Position numbers and translations under genes: made by a program. Shown here one piece after another: positions 46,240-58,454 of a stretch of 64,000 nt of DNA; position 1 is the stretch's first letter; each line of letters starts with the position of its first letter. Origin of the DNA: Tetrapyrgos nigripes (Eukaryota; Basidiomycota; Agaricomycetes; Agaricales; Campanellaceae); the NCBI GenBank assembly GCA_013368315.1, contig JAACJM010000007.1, positions 62,001-126,000 of the forward strand, given 5' to 3'. The notes under the pieces were generated by a model. That model was not told the origin of the DNA. It did not search any database and saw only the letters and a list, made by a program, of their open reading frames with translations.

Positions 46240-49200
46240 CTATAACCACGTCTGCTCGTCTAACGTTGTCGTATTTTCCTTTTCCTTGCTCCCTGAGACA
46301 TCTTCGGCCTGTTGTGACAGTTGTCTACAGTGTTCGCCAAGTTCGTCCTTTCTCTGTCCCATCAGTGCATTCCCCTGGTAGTTTGCTATCGCTTCGGAGA
46401 GAATTCGAGCTGCGTCGCGAGATGTGAGCCATCTATAGTTCCCGAAACTCTCCTCTAAAATAACCCGAAATATCTCATGTTTATCGACTTCCCGGCTTTC
46501 CTCCGAGTCACCATCCAAACTTTCACTACCAAGCAAATCCGACAAAGTCGTCGCAAAGTTCATCTGGCTTCGTTCATCGAGAGGAGGACCAGGCTGTATC
46601 CATCTGAAGAAATTGGAGTAAAGGATCCTGAAAGCAGTGAGACGGAAAGGGATGACTTCTTCGATGTGATCTTTTGTGCACCATTGGATGTATTTAGCGA
46701 TAAGGGAGAGATGTATCGATTTGACATATTGGACATAAATCTCGACTTGTACCTCCTTTTCCCCATTCGTGGCTTCCTCTGGCAGAGAGATGGTGAAATC
46801 CTCGAACTCTGTTCGCTCAGGTAGGAGCTCCTTGCCCAAGGCTTTCACATTCTGTAGCAAGTCTACTGGTTCTGCTGGAAACATAGACGAAGGCAACTGA
46901 TGTTTTTCCCACTTGACAACAGTGATTATATCACGACAGACCGTCCCGCCTGCTAGAGCATGGATCAGATGATAGATAGAACGGTCCAGATGATTGGTGC
47001 AAGGAGGTAAAGGAGGCGCAGGTGGTGGCAGAGTGGGTTGCCGTTCTGTGGGAACACGACAAGCTTCGCCTCCTTTTCGAAAAGCTTGCAGTAATTGCCC
47101 ACAGAACAGATCAAACCGAGGGTTATCCTGTCCCGTTGCCAAGCAGTGAAAGAATAACCATAACGCAGCAAGATAGCGATTAGGGTCACCACGCCAGCTC
47201 CCGAGATCCGCCAGTAAGCAAGTCTCGAGGTGTCGGGTCTGTGCGTCGGCGTCGCATATGTTGTCAGGAGAAAGGAGTTTCAGAAACTGAACCTGTATTA
47301 TCTTCCGATAGTGTACTGCAGGCAGATCGGTGGAGGATGCCCACTTCTTATCCCAATGAAAATGATTCAGAGCATATGTGAAAATGGTATCAGAGAGGGA
47401 GTCACGGTGTTCGAGAGCTGCGAGACGCATCATGGGTATACCCAAAGCAGGGGCGAGATCATCGTCGAAGGCCATAAGCTGGATTTCCTGGAAGGAAATA
47501 GCGTAAGCTATTCTGCTGGCAAGACAGTTATACGTCTCGGATAACATGTAAGGATGTTTCTGCCCGACAGAATGGGCAAGAAAGTCCCCAAGTATATGGA
47601 CCTGCGCATTAACCCATTCCCTTTCATGGAGATCAAGCTCTGCTGGGGTGCTGATAGGTATACGATATGCGGATGTCGCAGTAATCCAAGAATCCCGAAG
47701 GCTGCGAATTGCCTTCGAGATATTGTCGTTCCAGTCGATATCTATGGCATCTGAAAGAGAGTCTACAACAGATGATGGTACCCCGCCAACTAGTCCAGAC
47801 CTATGAAGCCGGAAGATGTTCTGAATGACAGCAATGCGAGCCTGCACGCTATGCAACTGGCTCAGACGAGCAAGTGCTAGTGCTGAGGCAGCTGAATGGC
47901 CCCAAGGAGTCTTGAACTGAATACCAGAGGGCTGTAGATCCAGGAGCTTGTTGATGATAGTACGGGGGAACCAGATCTTCGCTATATGCGAGCTTCTGTC
48001 GAAGTTATCGCCAGCAAAGCTTGGTTCGCAATCTCGTGGGGCGAGAGTATCATGCACGAGAATGTAAGCAAGGGACCATATCGCTCGAGGGTATGCCCTG
48101 AGACAGCGAGCACCGAGCTTTTCGTCAAGCCAGGCGCTAGGATTATCCGTGAAGACAGTTATATGAGTAATGAGGTTCAATGCATTGTTTTTGGACGTAA
48201 GGTAGGGGATAATCAATGGCAGATTGGAATGGCGGATACCAGCAGTGCCATACAAGGCATCTGGTAGGGCTTCTATGAGCGGAACTAGTTGGGAATCATC
48301 CGTCAGAGACTTGAAAGTGAAGGACATGGCTTTCTGTCCATGTTGGTTCATGTCATCGTAATAAGACTTTTCCAATGCACCTTCAGTCAAGCTGAGGTCC
48401 TCGTCGTCTTTGAGACCATGTCTTCGCTGTAGCCAGCGACCGAGAGCGTTTCCCCAACCCCAGACAACATTAGACAGTGGGGTACGGAAAGGTGCATTGA
48501 GACAGATGATAGGGACGAAGGTGAAGAAGAAGTAAACGGCGACAAAGATAGCTAGGAAGGCTGCCATGAGAAATTGCAGTGCTACGTTCACTGGTGAAAG
48601 GAATCCAATGAGTCCGGCGAAGAATAGAATGAGGGAAAGGTGAAGAAGGAATGGGATGAGATCGACAAGTGTATGCATGCGGAATTTCCGCATTCCAAAG
48701 TAAGAGTACATGAGGATCCTTGCACGGAAAACTGGTGAAGACCTCATGGTGGTTTTGTGAGCAAAGTCTCGAGCCCACTGCTGTACGAGAGTCGCAAGCA
48801 GCGAGCACGTCAACGCCAGAGCGAGAGCCAGGAACCAAAAGACGTTGCAGACGAGCGATGATGGTGCAGTTTGAAAGTCTTTTGGAGGCTCGAATTGCAC
48901 AGACGTTCCGTTAGATGCAGCAGCCAATTGCTGCGAGATCTGTTCCAGTAGAGAGACAGTCATTTGGGCGGGATCTGCTTGCAGTGTTTTGTAGCTTTCG
49001 ATAGTAAACGCGGTCAGACTGGCTGAGAAAAGGGAGGACTAGGTGACCGTTAGTTCGTTGACGGAAGCTGCTCGAGGCGACGCGTACTCACAAAGATGAG
49101 TAGCCCTTCCATATCGCCTTTCCATCCACGCAAGAGTTCTCCGTCGTACTTCTCGGCCTCGTCCACGTATACACCTAGTAGCTTCGAACAGGCGTCTTCG

Positions 49201-49368
49201 TCTCTCCTGAACTTGTCCTTGTTGGCCTTGTCGGCACGCGCATTCCCTGGTCAGCCGACGCATGAGTGGATGGATAGGATGAGGAAATAAAACAAACTTA
49301 CGGTCGTCTTTCTCGGGATCTACTTCTGGATGCGATCTTGAACGTTTCGTGCCTTTTGGGATGGTCAT
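46240..49368 (-). CDS. DUF6535-domain membrane protein
   Basis: Three exons, starting MTIPKGTKRSRSHPEVDPEK at 49368 and ending in a 933-codon exon from 49038; about 1,010 residues. The N-terminus carries CSKLLGVYVDEAEKYDGELL and GWKGDMEGLLIF, the DUF6535 signature common in Agaricomycetes. Then come hydrophobic segments (SSLVCNVFWFLALALALTCS, LIPFLLHLSLILFFAGLIGF, LQFLMAAFLAIFVAVYFFFT). The remaining ~650 residues are helical and soluble-looking with no domain I recognise. Function is unknown. The stop at 46240 lies close to the convergent gene ending at 46166. Confidence 0.88.
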
Positions 49369-49639
49369 GACGTTACGTGATCACGAGACGCCCAAAAATG
49401 TCCTGTCAGTGTCAGTCACTCGGTTCTTCCCAATCGATTTCGATATTTCGCTGACGCCAAAGACAGGTAGCAAAGACTCGGAATGCTGCACGAATTAAGT
49501 GTTTTGTCAGAGACCTGCTGATTTGCTGTAGTACTCCAATGCTTGACCTTGAGCACTTGAACTTGAAGTTTGCCAATGAGTTGTAGCATTTAACAAATGC
49601 TTAAGCTTAAGCACTAACACTTCTCTTAATGCTACGACT
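49369..49639. other. Spacer upstream of the DUF6535 gene
   Basis: About 270 bp with repeated GAGCACTTGAACTTG / AAGCTTAAGCAC words (49550-49620). No gene. Confidence 0.4.
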
Positions 49640-50501
49640 ATACGATAGTCTCTGTACTCCATGCAGCAAACAGCGGCAGAGCGCCTACTATTCAGGATTC
49701 TGAGCTCGATTACGACATGACCACTCCGAACTCCCTAGTCACTGTAGTCAGTCACTCCAAGCTGCCATCTCTTAAATGTGGGACTTGGTTCCCGCTCGAT
49801 ATTGAAACCGTCTTTTCTTCTTTGACACTACCGGCTCTCACCGAACTCGAGTTTGAGTTAATTGTCTTGGACGACTTCAACTGGGATGACGATCCCCTGT
49901 GCTGTCCAGCACCCTGCAAGATTTGATTCCCCATCGAAATGCCAGCCAGCTTCAGAGTCTGAAACTTGATGCAGGATTTTGCGCAACTGGTCAGCAACTA
50001 TTCCAGATTCTTACCCTGATCCCATCGCTCCTAGACCTCGACGTCTGAGCATATCCAAGCAAAGAGTTTATTACTTCCTTGTTCCGAAATCTCACAATGC
50101 CAAAGGGTCGGGATGACGGTATTCCTTTCTTGAGGTCTCTTATTGTCCAGGTGTGCGACCGGATTTTCGACAACGTCTCGAATGACTCGGCACTGCTGTT
50201 ACCAGACCCAGGGGATATCCTGGCCATGGTTGAGTCTGGGATGTCGTCACCAGGCAAGAGGCTGGTATCACCAAACAGATATTCTAGTCTCAGTATCAAG
50301 GCGGACTTGAATGATAGACCTACTCTGGTTGATCGAGGACTGGGTACTGTCGCTGCCGACTTATGGTCTTTGAAAAAGGATGGAGTAGAAGGTGTTTTGG
50401 ATTTGACTTGCTTGAGACCTAAAGTAGACTCTTATGAATACAAGCGGACGTTTCACTGGAGATATGCCTGGGCATATGGATGGGTTCTTTTTGGTATGTG
50501 A
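49640..50501 (+). pseudogene. Remnant of an F-box/LRR protein gene (C-terminal part)
   Basis: LRR-like stretches occur in shifting frames: LPSLKCGTWFPLDIETVFSS and LTELEFELIVLDDF, then after a frameshift near 49905 LQDLIPHRNASQLQSLKLDA and LTLIPSLLDLDV. An in-frame TGA near 50047 follows, then AYPSKEFITSLFRNLTMPKG and SGMSSPGKRLVSPNRYSSLS to the stop at 50499. The family normally starts with a coil and F-box, both absent here. Confidence 0.65.
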
Positions 50502-50719
50502 TCGGATTCCTCTGGCGCACATTGAGAAGACTGACCCACTTTTTGTGAATATGAATGCAGGTAAATTTCAGTTGCTAGACCGCATCTTCCTTACAAGGCA
50601 GATTTAAAGTCCCCGAGGTCATCTTGATGCAGTACCGGTCACTACGAGGCAAATTTGTAACATATTCCTTCAATTTCTATGTTTTTCTTGAACCATCCAA
50701 ATTATCTGTCCCTTGTTAA

Positions 50720-51882
50720 TCAAGCCAATGTCGCAACAAACCTCAGCCTGACGTACATCAGTCCCCACCCTCCTTCGTCTTTATCCTCTTTACCTTCCTT
50801 CCCGTCCTCTTCTTTCTTTTCGCCGTCTCCCAGCCCATTACCTCCATAAAACAAATCAACTCTACACATATCCTCCACCTCTTTCAAAATCTTGTCTGCT
50901 TCCTCACCCTTCAACCCCTTCAACCACGAATTGCTCACGAATAGATCTAACCAACCACGTAAACCCGCGGGGACTGGTGTAATTCTTGGGTGGAGGGTAC
51001 AAGATTGGACTTGGAAGCCGTGAGATTCGAGGAGCTGTGAGCGCGAGGATGGATGGGTTGGAATGTCAGACGGGTGCGCAGATAACAATGAGAGATAGTG
51101 GTGAGACGGGGTGTATGTTAGAAGTCGTAAAATGTTTACCTTCTTGTATTCCGAGTCATGAGGAAAATACCATGGATCCAACTCCACTGGACTGTATCCT
51201 CTTCGTTTTAAGACTGTGTGAAGGGCGCTCCTAACACCTAAAAAGTAGTATGATTATGAGCGTAAGGGCAACAGTGTCAAGGATGTGAAAAGAAATAACT
51301 CACCAACGCAATTCATATACCCACCCATCTCCCCGACAAACCTTCCGCCCTTCTTCAAGACGCGCTTAGCGTTCTCTATCACGGCGTTTGGATCGCGTTT
51401 ACACCAATGTAATGCGGCGTTTGAGAAAACTGCGTCAAATTTGTCTTGTTCTTGTTCTGATCCTGTAGTTAACGGAGGAAACACAAGAGTCAAAGGGTCC
51501 TGGAGATCCGCGACGAAGGCGTGTTTGAGGCCGTTGGATTCGGACTTCGCTATCTGCAAAAAGAAATGCAAAGCTCATGAGTCATTAGAAAACGAGACGC
51601 GTCGCGCCTCACCATACTCTCACTCGCATCAACCCCAACGACTATACCTCCCTGTCCTTGCTCAACAATCCGTTCAATCTCCAGAGACAGTTCTCCACTA
51701 CCACAACCAAAATCGATGATACGTTCTCCGGGTTTGGCATTGAGCAATTCGAGGATAGGGGTCGTAAATTTGGAAGAGTAGACAAAGTTGGCTACTCTGT
51801 TATAGAGGTTTGCGGACCATCCAGAGGCGTCTGGGGTGGTGTCGTTGGTCGGTGTGGTGGTTGTGTTACTTGGAGAAGACAT
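50720..51882 (-). CDS. SAM-dependent class I methyltransferase
   Basis: Starts MSSPSNTTTTPTNDTTPDAS. Motif I is IIDFGCGSGELSLEI, with the acidic motif II residue in VVGVDASESM. Later come VFSNAALHWCKRDPNAVIE and RVLKKGGRFVGEMGGYMNCV, a pattern typical of trans-aconitate-methyltransferase-like enzymes. The C-terminal exon (LDPWYFPHDSEYKKLLESHG after splicing, then GWLDLFVSNSWLKGL) ends FVATLA. A Lys/Glu-rich insertion (GEKKEEDGKEGKEDKDEG) lies near the end. Substrate cannot be told from sequence. Cytosolic location is assumed from the absence of a signal or membrane segment. Confidence 0.85.
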
Positions 51883-52669
51883 GTGTCTGACGAAAATGTG
51901 AAGACACTGAGGTATTCACGATAAGCGTGAACGGTCTTATATCGCGTTTCTTGACATGAGGTCCAAATGAGATCGGCCGATTAGCTTGGTAGAGGTCGGC
52001 CGATATGTGAAGTTTTGAAGGGTCGCGTTTGGGCAGAATATGTTGCTCTGCTTGCATTGTGGAGTTCAGAATAACTTCAATTCTCCGACTCGTTGCGACC
52101 CTCGAGTCATTCAGGACTATTTTTGCAACACGATCCGGGTACCAGCGCCGAGGAGATCCTTAGACAAGTATCGGCTTGAAGAACTTTTAGGTCCGGACGA
52201 TGATGTAGTTGACGAAAGAGAGGCGATTTAATGGGCCTTCATGTCGATGTCAGATCCGCACTTTCGCTACAACTTTGAACAGTTTTTCTTTAGCTAGGCT
52301 TTGATGTTCCAAGATGTCCCCAAAAGTATAGTCTCGCCAGTCCAGTACCAGTATGTCCCAGTCCCCGGTTGATGCCTAGCTGCCAAAGCTCAATTTATTC
52401 CGAAACGGCACGTACGCGATGGGAAGACCGGTCTGGAATCATACACGTCGACCTACGTCGACTTGATCGGACGATGCAAAATAATAAGTTGATTGTGATT
52501 GGCTGAAGAAACGGCAAAACTCGGGAATCGGGAACACGTGATTACCCCTTAGAAACCTACAAAAAAATTTCTCCTCGGTTGCATCATTCACTTCTCTCTC
52601 TCGTATTCTAATTATCTTGTACTTTTTGTACTCTCCCCTCCCCTTTAACGACCTTTAGATTTCCAGGCA
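51883..52669. promoter_or_regulatory. Divergent region upstream of methyltransferase and cytochrome c
   Basis: 787 bp between outward starts. Contains CACGTG at about 52536, a CCAAT-complement ATTGG near 52498, and a pyrimidine-rich leader (52570-52650) before the cytochrome c ATG. CCAAT and related elements control respiratory genes in yeast; relevance here is inferred. Confidence 0.4.
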
Positions 52670-53249
52670 ATGCCTTACTCCGCTGGTGAGCATTGCCGTT
52701 CTGTTTTCTTCTCTGTATTCTGTTCTAATCCATAGCACGTAGGTGACGCTTCCAAGGGTGCTGGTCTCTTCAAGACCCGTTGCGCGCAGTGCCATACTGT
52801 TGGCGCTGGCGAGCCTCACAAAGTTGGACCTAACCTTCATGGGTACGTCGTCTTACTCGCCCTCGCCTGTTCCCTACGAACCAGTCACTCAATTTTTTTT
52901 TACCCCTAGTCTCTTTGGCCGTAAGACTGGACAGGCAGAAGGCTTCTCATACACCGCCGCCAACGTCAGCAAGGGCATTACATGGGATGAGAACACACTC
53001 TTCGAGTATCTCGAAAACCCCAAGAAGGTGCGCTAAGCTGTGTTGCCATGGTTGGAGAATATCATCCACTGACATGTCGACGTGTTACCTCCTTCCTCCA
53101 GTACATTCCTGGGACAAAAATGGCCTTTGCTGGTCTCAAGAAGGAGAAGGACAGGAATGACCTCATTACCCACCTCAAGGAAGCTGTACGTGTCTATGTT
53201 CTTCGGCGCTTTTTTCGTCACTGACATGTCTTTTTTTCAGTGTGCCTAA
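52670..53249 (+). CDS. CYC1: Cytochrome c
   Basis: Five exons encode about 108 residues, normal for fungal mitochondrial cytochrome c. Heme motif CAQCH in [19 protein letters not shown], then [37 protein letters not shown] and the axial-Met segment [20 protein letters not shown]. The last coding bases (TGTGCCTAA) form a tiny terminal exon. It carries electrons from complex III to complex IV in the intermembrane space. Confidence 0.97.
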
Positions 53250-54264
53250 TTTTATTACGCCTTCTCTATTCTGCGGACATACCCTCACATCTTATCCCCA
53301 CTCCTAATTTACGCTCTATTAGATCATAAACGCCTTTATAGACTTTACACGCACTATTCGATGAACTTGAGGTTTTTCATGGATACTACACCGTGGACTT
53401 CAGGGCGCCTCATGCCCATTTAAGGAGGCCCATCGAAGAAGGTTGAAAATGACGCATCTGATGAGGCTTTCGATGATTTCATCGCATTTGCTTCCGTCCT
53501 CCAAGTTCTTAAGGCATGCATCATCGAGGAGGTGTATGGATATCCCGAGGTACAAGTGGGCACAGACATGAAATGCGGCGGGACTGTCTATGTAAGGTGA
53601 AGAAGTAATGTGTGGGCGTAGTTCGGGTTCGTGAAAGCGAAGCAGGTAAAGGAGACGACGTCAAAAGCAAAAAGCAAATAGAAAGTAAGCCGAAGCAGGG
53701 AGAACGACAGCAGCAAACAGATAACATGTAGACGAAAAAGAGTAATAGGCGATAACAGCTAAAAGAAAGAAGATAAACGGTTTGGCAAGTCAGTGGAGAA
53801 GAATCCGAAGACGTTCAACCATACCTAATCGATCTCCAGTGAGAAGTCCATGTCGCCGGATCTGGTCAAACCAGTTATTGATCGAGACCAACCTGGCGAA
53901 ATCTCGAGGTGAGGCGGGCATAGCGGGAGCAAGGCTATTGGAGAGAATGGACGTGGCGAAATCTGGCCACAGCAAGCATAGTAGTACCTGTGGTATATAG
54001 TAGCTGAACTTGAGTAGTAGAATTTATTGCCCAATAGTGCCTGAGCGAGCGAAAAGAACCAAGCTAGTAGTACAAAAAGCCTGTCCCAAAGTATGTCCAG
54101 AGCGAGCTGGTAGTATAATCCACGGATAAGCCAGGTACCATTCGAATTTGCAAGGTCAAAAGTCCAAATTTCCGGTCTTCTCGTGGTCAGATCGAGCCTG
54201 CCAGACGGGCATGGCTAGATCTGGACATAGAAGTACATACGGATTTTTCATTGGGCCTAATCCT
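53250..54264. other. Gene-free 1 kb
   Basis: Short minus-strand frame at 53790-53975 (PRDFARLVSINNWFDQIRRH) looks protein-like but is isolated, so it is not called. The rest shows no gene, RNA or clear repeat. Confidence 0.45.
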
Positions 54265-54890
54265 TGGATGTAGGAGCATCAATGTAGAGTCGGCGTTGTA
54301 CATATTCATAAATCCAAATCCTCCGTTCTTCGCGCACATTCCAAAGTCTCTCGGCCATCTCTTCGGTCAATGATTTAACGAACGTCTGAGGTGTCCATCC
54401 GATAACATGTCCCCCCTTTCTCATGGCAGCCCACTACCCGTTGTCCGACTTCTTGATAACATGGAGGAGTTCGTTCTTGGAAAAAGATAGTTTTTCTGGT
54501 TCCGACGACTGGAAGTCGTAGATGCACAGGACGGAGCAAAGTATGTCATCATCGGCTGCAATACTTCCTAGATTGCCCAGAGCGTGGCAGATATGTGCAG
54601 AAAGAGGCTAAGATTTGGCATGGTGAACCCAGTAGCGCTCAATGAGAGCCCAAATACGATCGGAACACCAATGACTGTCTGGACGAGTGGGACGAATTCC
54701 ACTGATAAGGTCCTTAAGAACTGCTCCTTCGTTCTTCCTGTTGACGAAGGGAATCTGCCCAGATAAGATCTACACAAAGTGCAATCAGTCATGTTTTTGA
54801 AAGCAAAGATTGGAGGGTCATAACTCGTTACGCACCTCGAGAGCAGTACAAGCGAATGCGAAAACATCTCTGGGCCTCAGGTCCTTCCTA
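54265..54890 (-). pseudogene. Kinase tail plus SH3 domain, broken by TAG codons
   Basis: Reads RDVFAFACTALE, intron, ILSGQIPFVNRKNEGAVLKD, then WCSDRIWALIERYWVHHAKS-TAG-PL, the last part of a TKL-type kinase. It continues in frame into an SH3 domain (IYDFQSSEPEKLSFSKNELL, KSDNG-TAG-WAAMRKGGHVI, GWTPQTFVKSL). A TAG replaces the first Trp of the usual Trp-Trp pair in the SH3 domain. The kinase part is close to the tail of the NACHT-kinase gene at 58455 (same DVFAFACTA and WC-[ST]-D-x-IWALIE words). N-lobe and catalytic loop are missing. Confidence 0.75.
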
Positions 54891-55564
54891 TGACACAAGG
54901 AGCCCAGATTGGTTGCAGGTTGGCAGCCAGGTCATAACCGAAAACCATCATTTGACGGAGCTCATCGTTGGTAGCAGGCTCACACACGTTGTCAGGTGGC
55001 TTGGGGGAAAGGGCGACAATTTGGCCTTGGAACGACTTCCATAAAACGGCAGCGTAAACCTCATTAGAGGGGGAATAGCAGAAAGTGATGTTCGTGCCAT
55101 CCTTCGTTTCCAGCAGAATGGCAGCATCCTCCAACAATTCCATCGAAGTGCGCAAATGAATGAAAATTTCCTTAATCAGCTCCACATCCCCTAGACTGTT
55201 TTAACATCAGGCGGTGATAAAGGACAGGTCAATCTATGGCAACGCACCTTCCTGTCCACCAATTCCGCATAGGATCAATAAATCGGCTGTATGCTGATTC
55301 GCTCTGCTTCAGCAACTCGCTTTCCACTCTGGCAAGGTAGACGGCAATTCCAGGATACATGTACAGCGACTCCAGTGCTTCGAGATTTCTACAAGCCTGC
55401 TGTCGCCTTTGAGAATGTACATCGCAAGGAAGCGCTTTGTCAGGGTCTTCATTCTGTCGCTTTTTCCCTGGGAATGGGTTCTCCAGAGGAGCTTTCTTGC
55501 GCTTGGTAGGACTGTTGCGACGTCGGACCATGTTTGCAGAGCTTCCATCTGAACGACAAGACAC
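54877..55564 (-). pseudogene. Hypothetical protein fragment upstream of the kinase tail
   Basis: Two protein-like stretches joined by a likely intron: MVRRRNSPTKRKKAPLENPF...LYMYPGIAVYLARVESELLK (55531-55256) and ELIKEIFIHLRTSMELLEDA...DELRQMMVFGYDLAANLQP (55185-54900). They may be the N-terminal part of the ancestral kinase-SH3 gene whose kinase N-lobe is deleted between 54900 and 54880, or a separate gene. No domain recognised. Confidence 0.35.
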
Positions 55565-56671
55565 TGTATATCAGAACTATGCGGACGAGACCGATAGATT
55601 GTAGCGAGCTTCTTAAAAACGCACTTTGTTTCTCCCAAACTAAATCTCTATCACTGATACCTTATGAGTATAGTGCAAGCTCTGCAAGTGATTTTCAGCC
55701 AGTCAGGTCCAGCTTCAAGGTCTTAAATAACGCACCTGGATGCCTGGTAGGCAGTGTATCTGTCATTGGAACAGCAACGAGCGTCTAATGTACGATATAC
55801 ACCAATAAGCTTCCATATCAAGCAGCTCAGATCGGTGTACAATAAGTTAATTGGAGGAAGAAAAACAAGAGTTTGGTTCCAGCCGACGCGACGGGTCCCA
55901 GCTCTCTTATGGGTCCCTCGCGGCCAGGCTCCTTCTCCTCCTTATCTTTAGTTCTTATTATCGGTTGACTCAAGCTCCGGCAGCCTTTGCATCGGTGAAT
56001 GCCGCGGCGTTTGCAATAACTTGAGTGTATCTCTAAGCTAAAAACCGACCTCCTGAGATGGCATCATCTCATGAATGACTCAGTTGTCGACGTTACCCAA
56101 TTTCGTGAAGCGTATCCTCCTGATCACGAAGCCCACCATGTGCAGCGGTAGATACGAGCAGTGCAACGTACATAGTCTAGTCAAAGGTAGTCGACGTTGG
56201 TCGTTATATATAACTGACCGCGGGATGAACAAAATAAGTAAGTCAAAGCGTGCGGCTTTCACCACGCCCACCATCTCCTTGCATGATCACTCCACTATCG
56301 ACCTTACGCGTTTCGTATGCTGGAAGGGGCCTCGACCACAAAAATAGACCGTCTACCCACGGGAGAAGGAAGGGATTGCATCCGTATTGAACAAATTACA
56401 ATTGTAGGCAAGCTGTAAACAGGCTACTAGTCCGCTTTCTCATTATGGTAAATTAAGACTCACCTTCATCATCCAGGATCCAATGATGGAGGTCTATCAA
56501 GTTTTCTCATTTTGAGGGGCGTTGATGCTCCGTTGATGATCTCTGGCCGAGACTCACATGTCCTGATGGAGAGTTATTTCGGTATCAGTGTCTCAGTATA
56601 AAGTTCGAAAAAGATAACGCGGATTAGTCCGAATTGTGTCTGTCTTCAATCTTGAGCAGATACCTCTGAAG
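55565..56671. other. Gene-free 1.1 kb
   Basis: Only short shadow frames. Carries the promoter of the membrane protein at 56672. Nothing else recognised. Confidence 0.45.
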
Positions 56672-58080
56672 ATGGCCTCTCAAAATGCAAGCTCAGCGTC
56701 AAGTTCCCAGCAACAATCCCTACCGCTCTCCAATTCCGACGTATACATTATTTTAAGTTGGATGCCGAGCGTAGCGATCCGGTCTCTACTTTATGGGATG
56801 TACATTACTCTTTCGATGATTGCAATTTATCTGTTTCTGTGCGTTCTCTCTTTTTCTTCTAGTCCATCGCTGATACAACCTGTATTCTGGACTATAGGCA
56901 AAAGGGCATTTCCTTCCAACACTCTCGAGGATCTGACTCGAGTGCTTCAGCTAAAGCTCGACTTGCCTTATTCATTCTAACAATTATTATGATGGTCTTC
57001 TCAACTATCTCTCTCGTGCTCTCAACAGAGTTCTATATCACCCAGCTGCCGCTTTTCTCCTTTCATTCTCCGAACCTTCCGAAGATTATGAAGTTATTGG
57101 TTAATGAACAAATTGTTCTTCTGTTTATGGAAAGGATGAACGTGAGTTGGTTTATCTCATTTCTTTTGCATCGTGCCACTGATACGCTGAATAACAGTAT
57201 CTCATATCGGACGGGATTGTCGTCTGGCGAGCCTGGATCATGTTTCCCGACCAACGCGTCGTTGGACTTGCGCTGACTTTCTTAATGCTCAGTTCCTGTG
57301 GTGTGTCTCTTTTATGCACGACGTGACCGTGAAAATACTGATGTACTTTAGCGGGTGTCTTTGTCGACGCCGGCCTGGCTTCTACGGCTCTACTTGGGAA
57401 CCCTTCCAACGTCGGTTCCCAGACCCGCGGTTTTATCATCTCTCTACCAACGATTACAACAAATGCTGTTGCTACTGGACTCATTGCATGGAAAGCTTGG
57501 TCTGTTGTATTCGCTCAGAGTTTTGACTGCTTCGGACTGACGCTTTCCTTTTCTTGATCAGGAATCACCACCAAGACCTCAAGAAGAATCTCCAAAATAG
57601 TAGTTCATTGACTCGGGTGCAAAAGGTGCTGTTGCTGTTGGTAGAGTCCGGCACCCTTTATTGCCTGCTCTGGGTGAGTAGCTTTTCCCTTCTTCGAGAT
57701 GAAGCTGACATTCGTTGTTCTCCATACCAGGTGGCATACATAACTATCAGTGCCCGCAGTGGTCCCAGTGCTAATTCGTTCCAAGAACTTTCTTCAGCAA
57801 TGCCGTTCATCTCTGTGAGTTGTCATCACTAACACTTCGTTCGCTCGGTTCAAGACTACAAGCTGACGCGACCGATGACTTCCAGGCTCTCTACCCTATT
57901 ATCATCATTCTTATTGCAACAGTGGAGTCAAAAGACAGAGACGACCGTGGAATGAGTTTGTCCCTGTCGCAGTCTATTCGGTTCGCTTCTGTGCAGAGCC
58001 CAGTATTGTCCACCGCGGGTGTTGAAGGTGAAACAAATAGTAAACATGACTCGGTAGACGTCGTTGGGGTAGATGTATGA
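56672..58080 (+). CDS. Multi-pass membrane protein (basidiomycete 7-TM-like), unknown function
   Basis: ATG at 56672 (MASQNASSASSSQQQSLPLS). Exons give hydrophobic segments SVAIRSLLYGMYITLSMIAI, RLALFILTIIMMVFSTISLV, YLISDGIVVWRAWIMFPDQR then VVGLALTFLMLSSC, a segment containing TNAVATGLIAWKAW, VLLLLVESGTLYCLLW, and a last pair ending ALYPIIIILIATVESKDRD. The YLISDGIVVWRAW block is typical of a large Agaricomycete family with about seven transmembrane helices and a Ser-rich C-tail. At least seven exons. A receptor-like role has been suggested only by topology; no ligand can be inferred. Confidence 0.8.
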
Positions 58081-58454
58081 TCTTGAGGGTGCATATGCGG
58101 ACTGATGTACAGTAAATCTAGATTAATACACTAAAGTTACTGCGTCTACATGCGAATTTCTCTACTCAGGGCCTCACAGGATTCACTAGGTTGGTAGAGA
58201 ACACAACTGATGGTTTCTGCCAAGTTTTCGCTATTGATTGAGACTGAATTTTATTGACGTCTAGGGCAAGTTTGTCTCCAATTTTGGCTTTCAAGTAGCG
58301 ATAGTGTGACGTACATACATAACTACGAAGTAAGACAGTGCAGATAGAAAGCTGGGAAGGACTTGTAATTACGACGTCGACTCCAGTTCTATCATCATCC
58401 GATGAGTATACAGACTCGACACCACATGTAAGCCTGTGTGATCTAAAAGTTACC
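58081..58454. other. Convergent 3' spacer
   Basis: About 370 bp between two converging genes. Nothing seen. Confidence 0.4.

Noticed and set aside
53790..53975. 61-codon minus-strand ORF with protein-like composition
   Set aside because: Isolated; no adjoining exons could be connected in phase.
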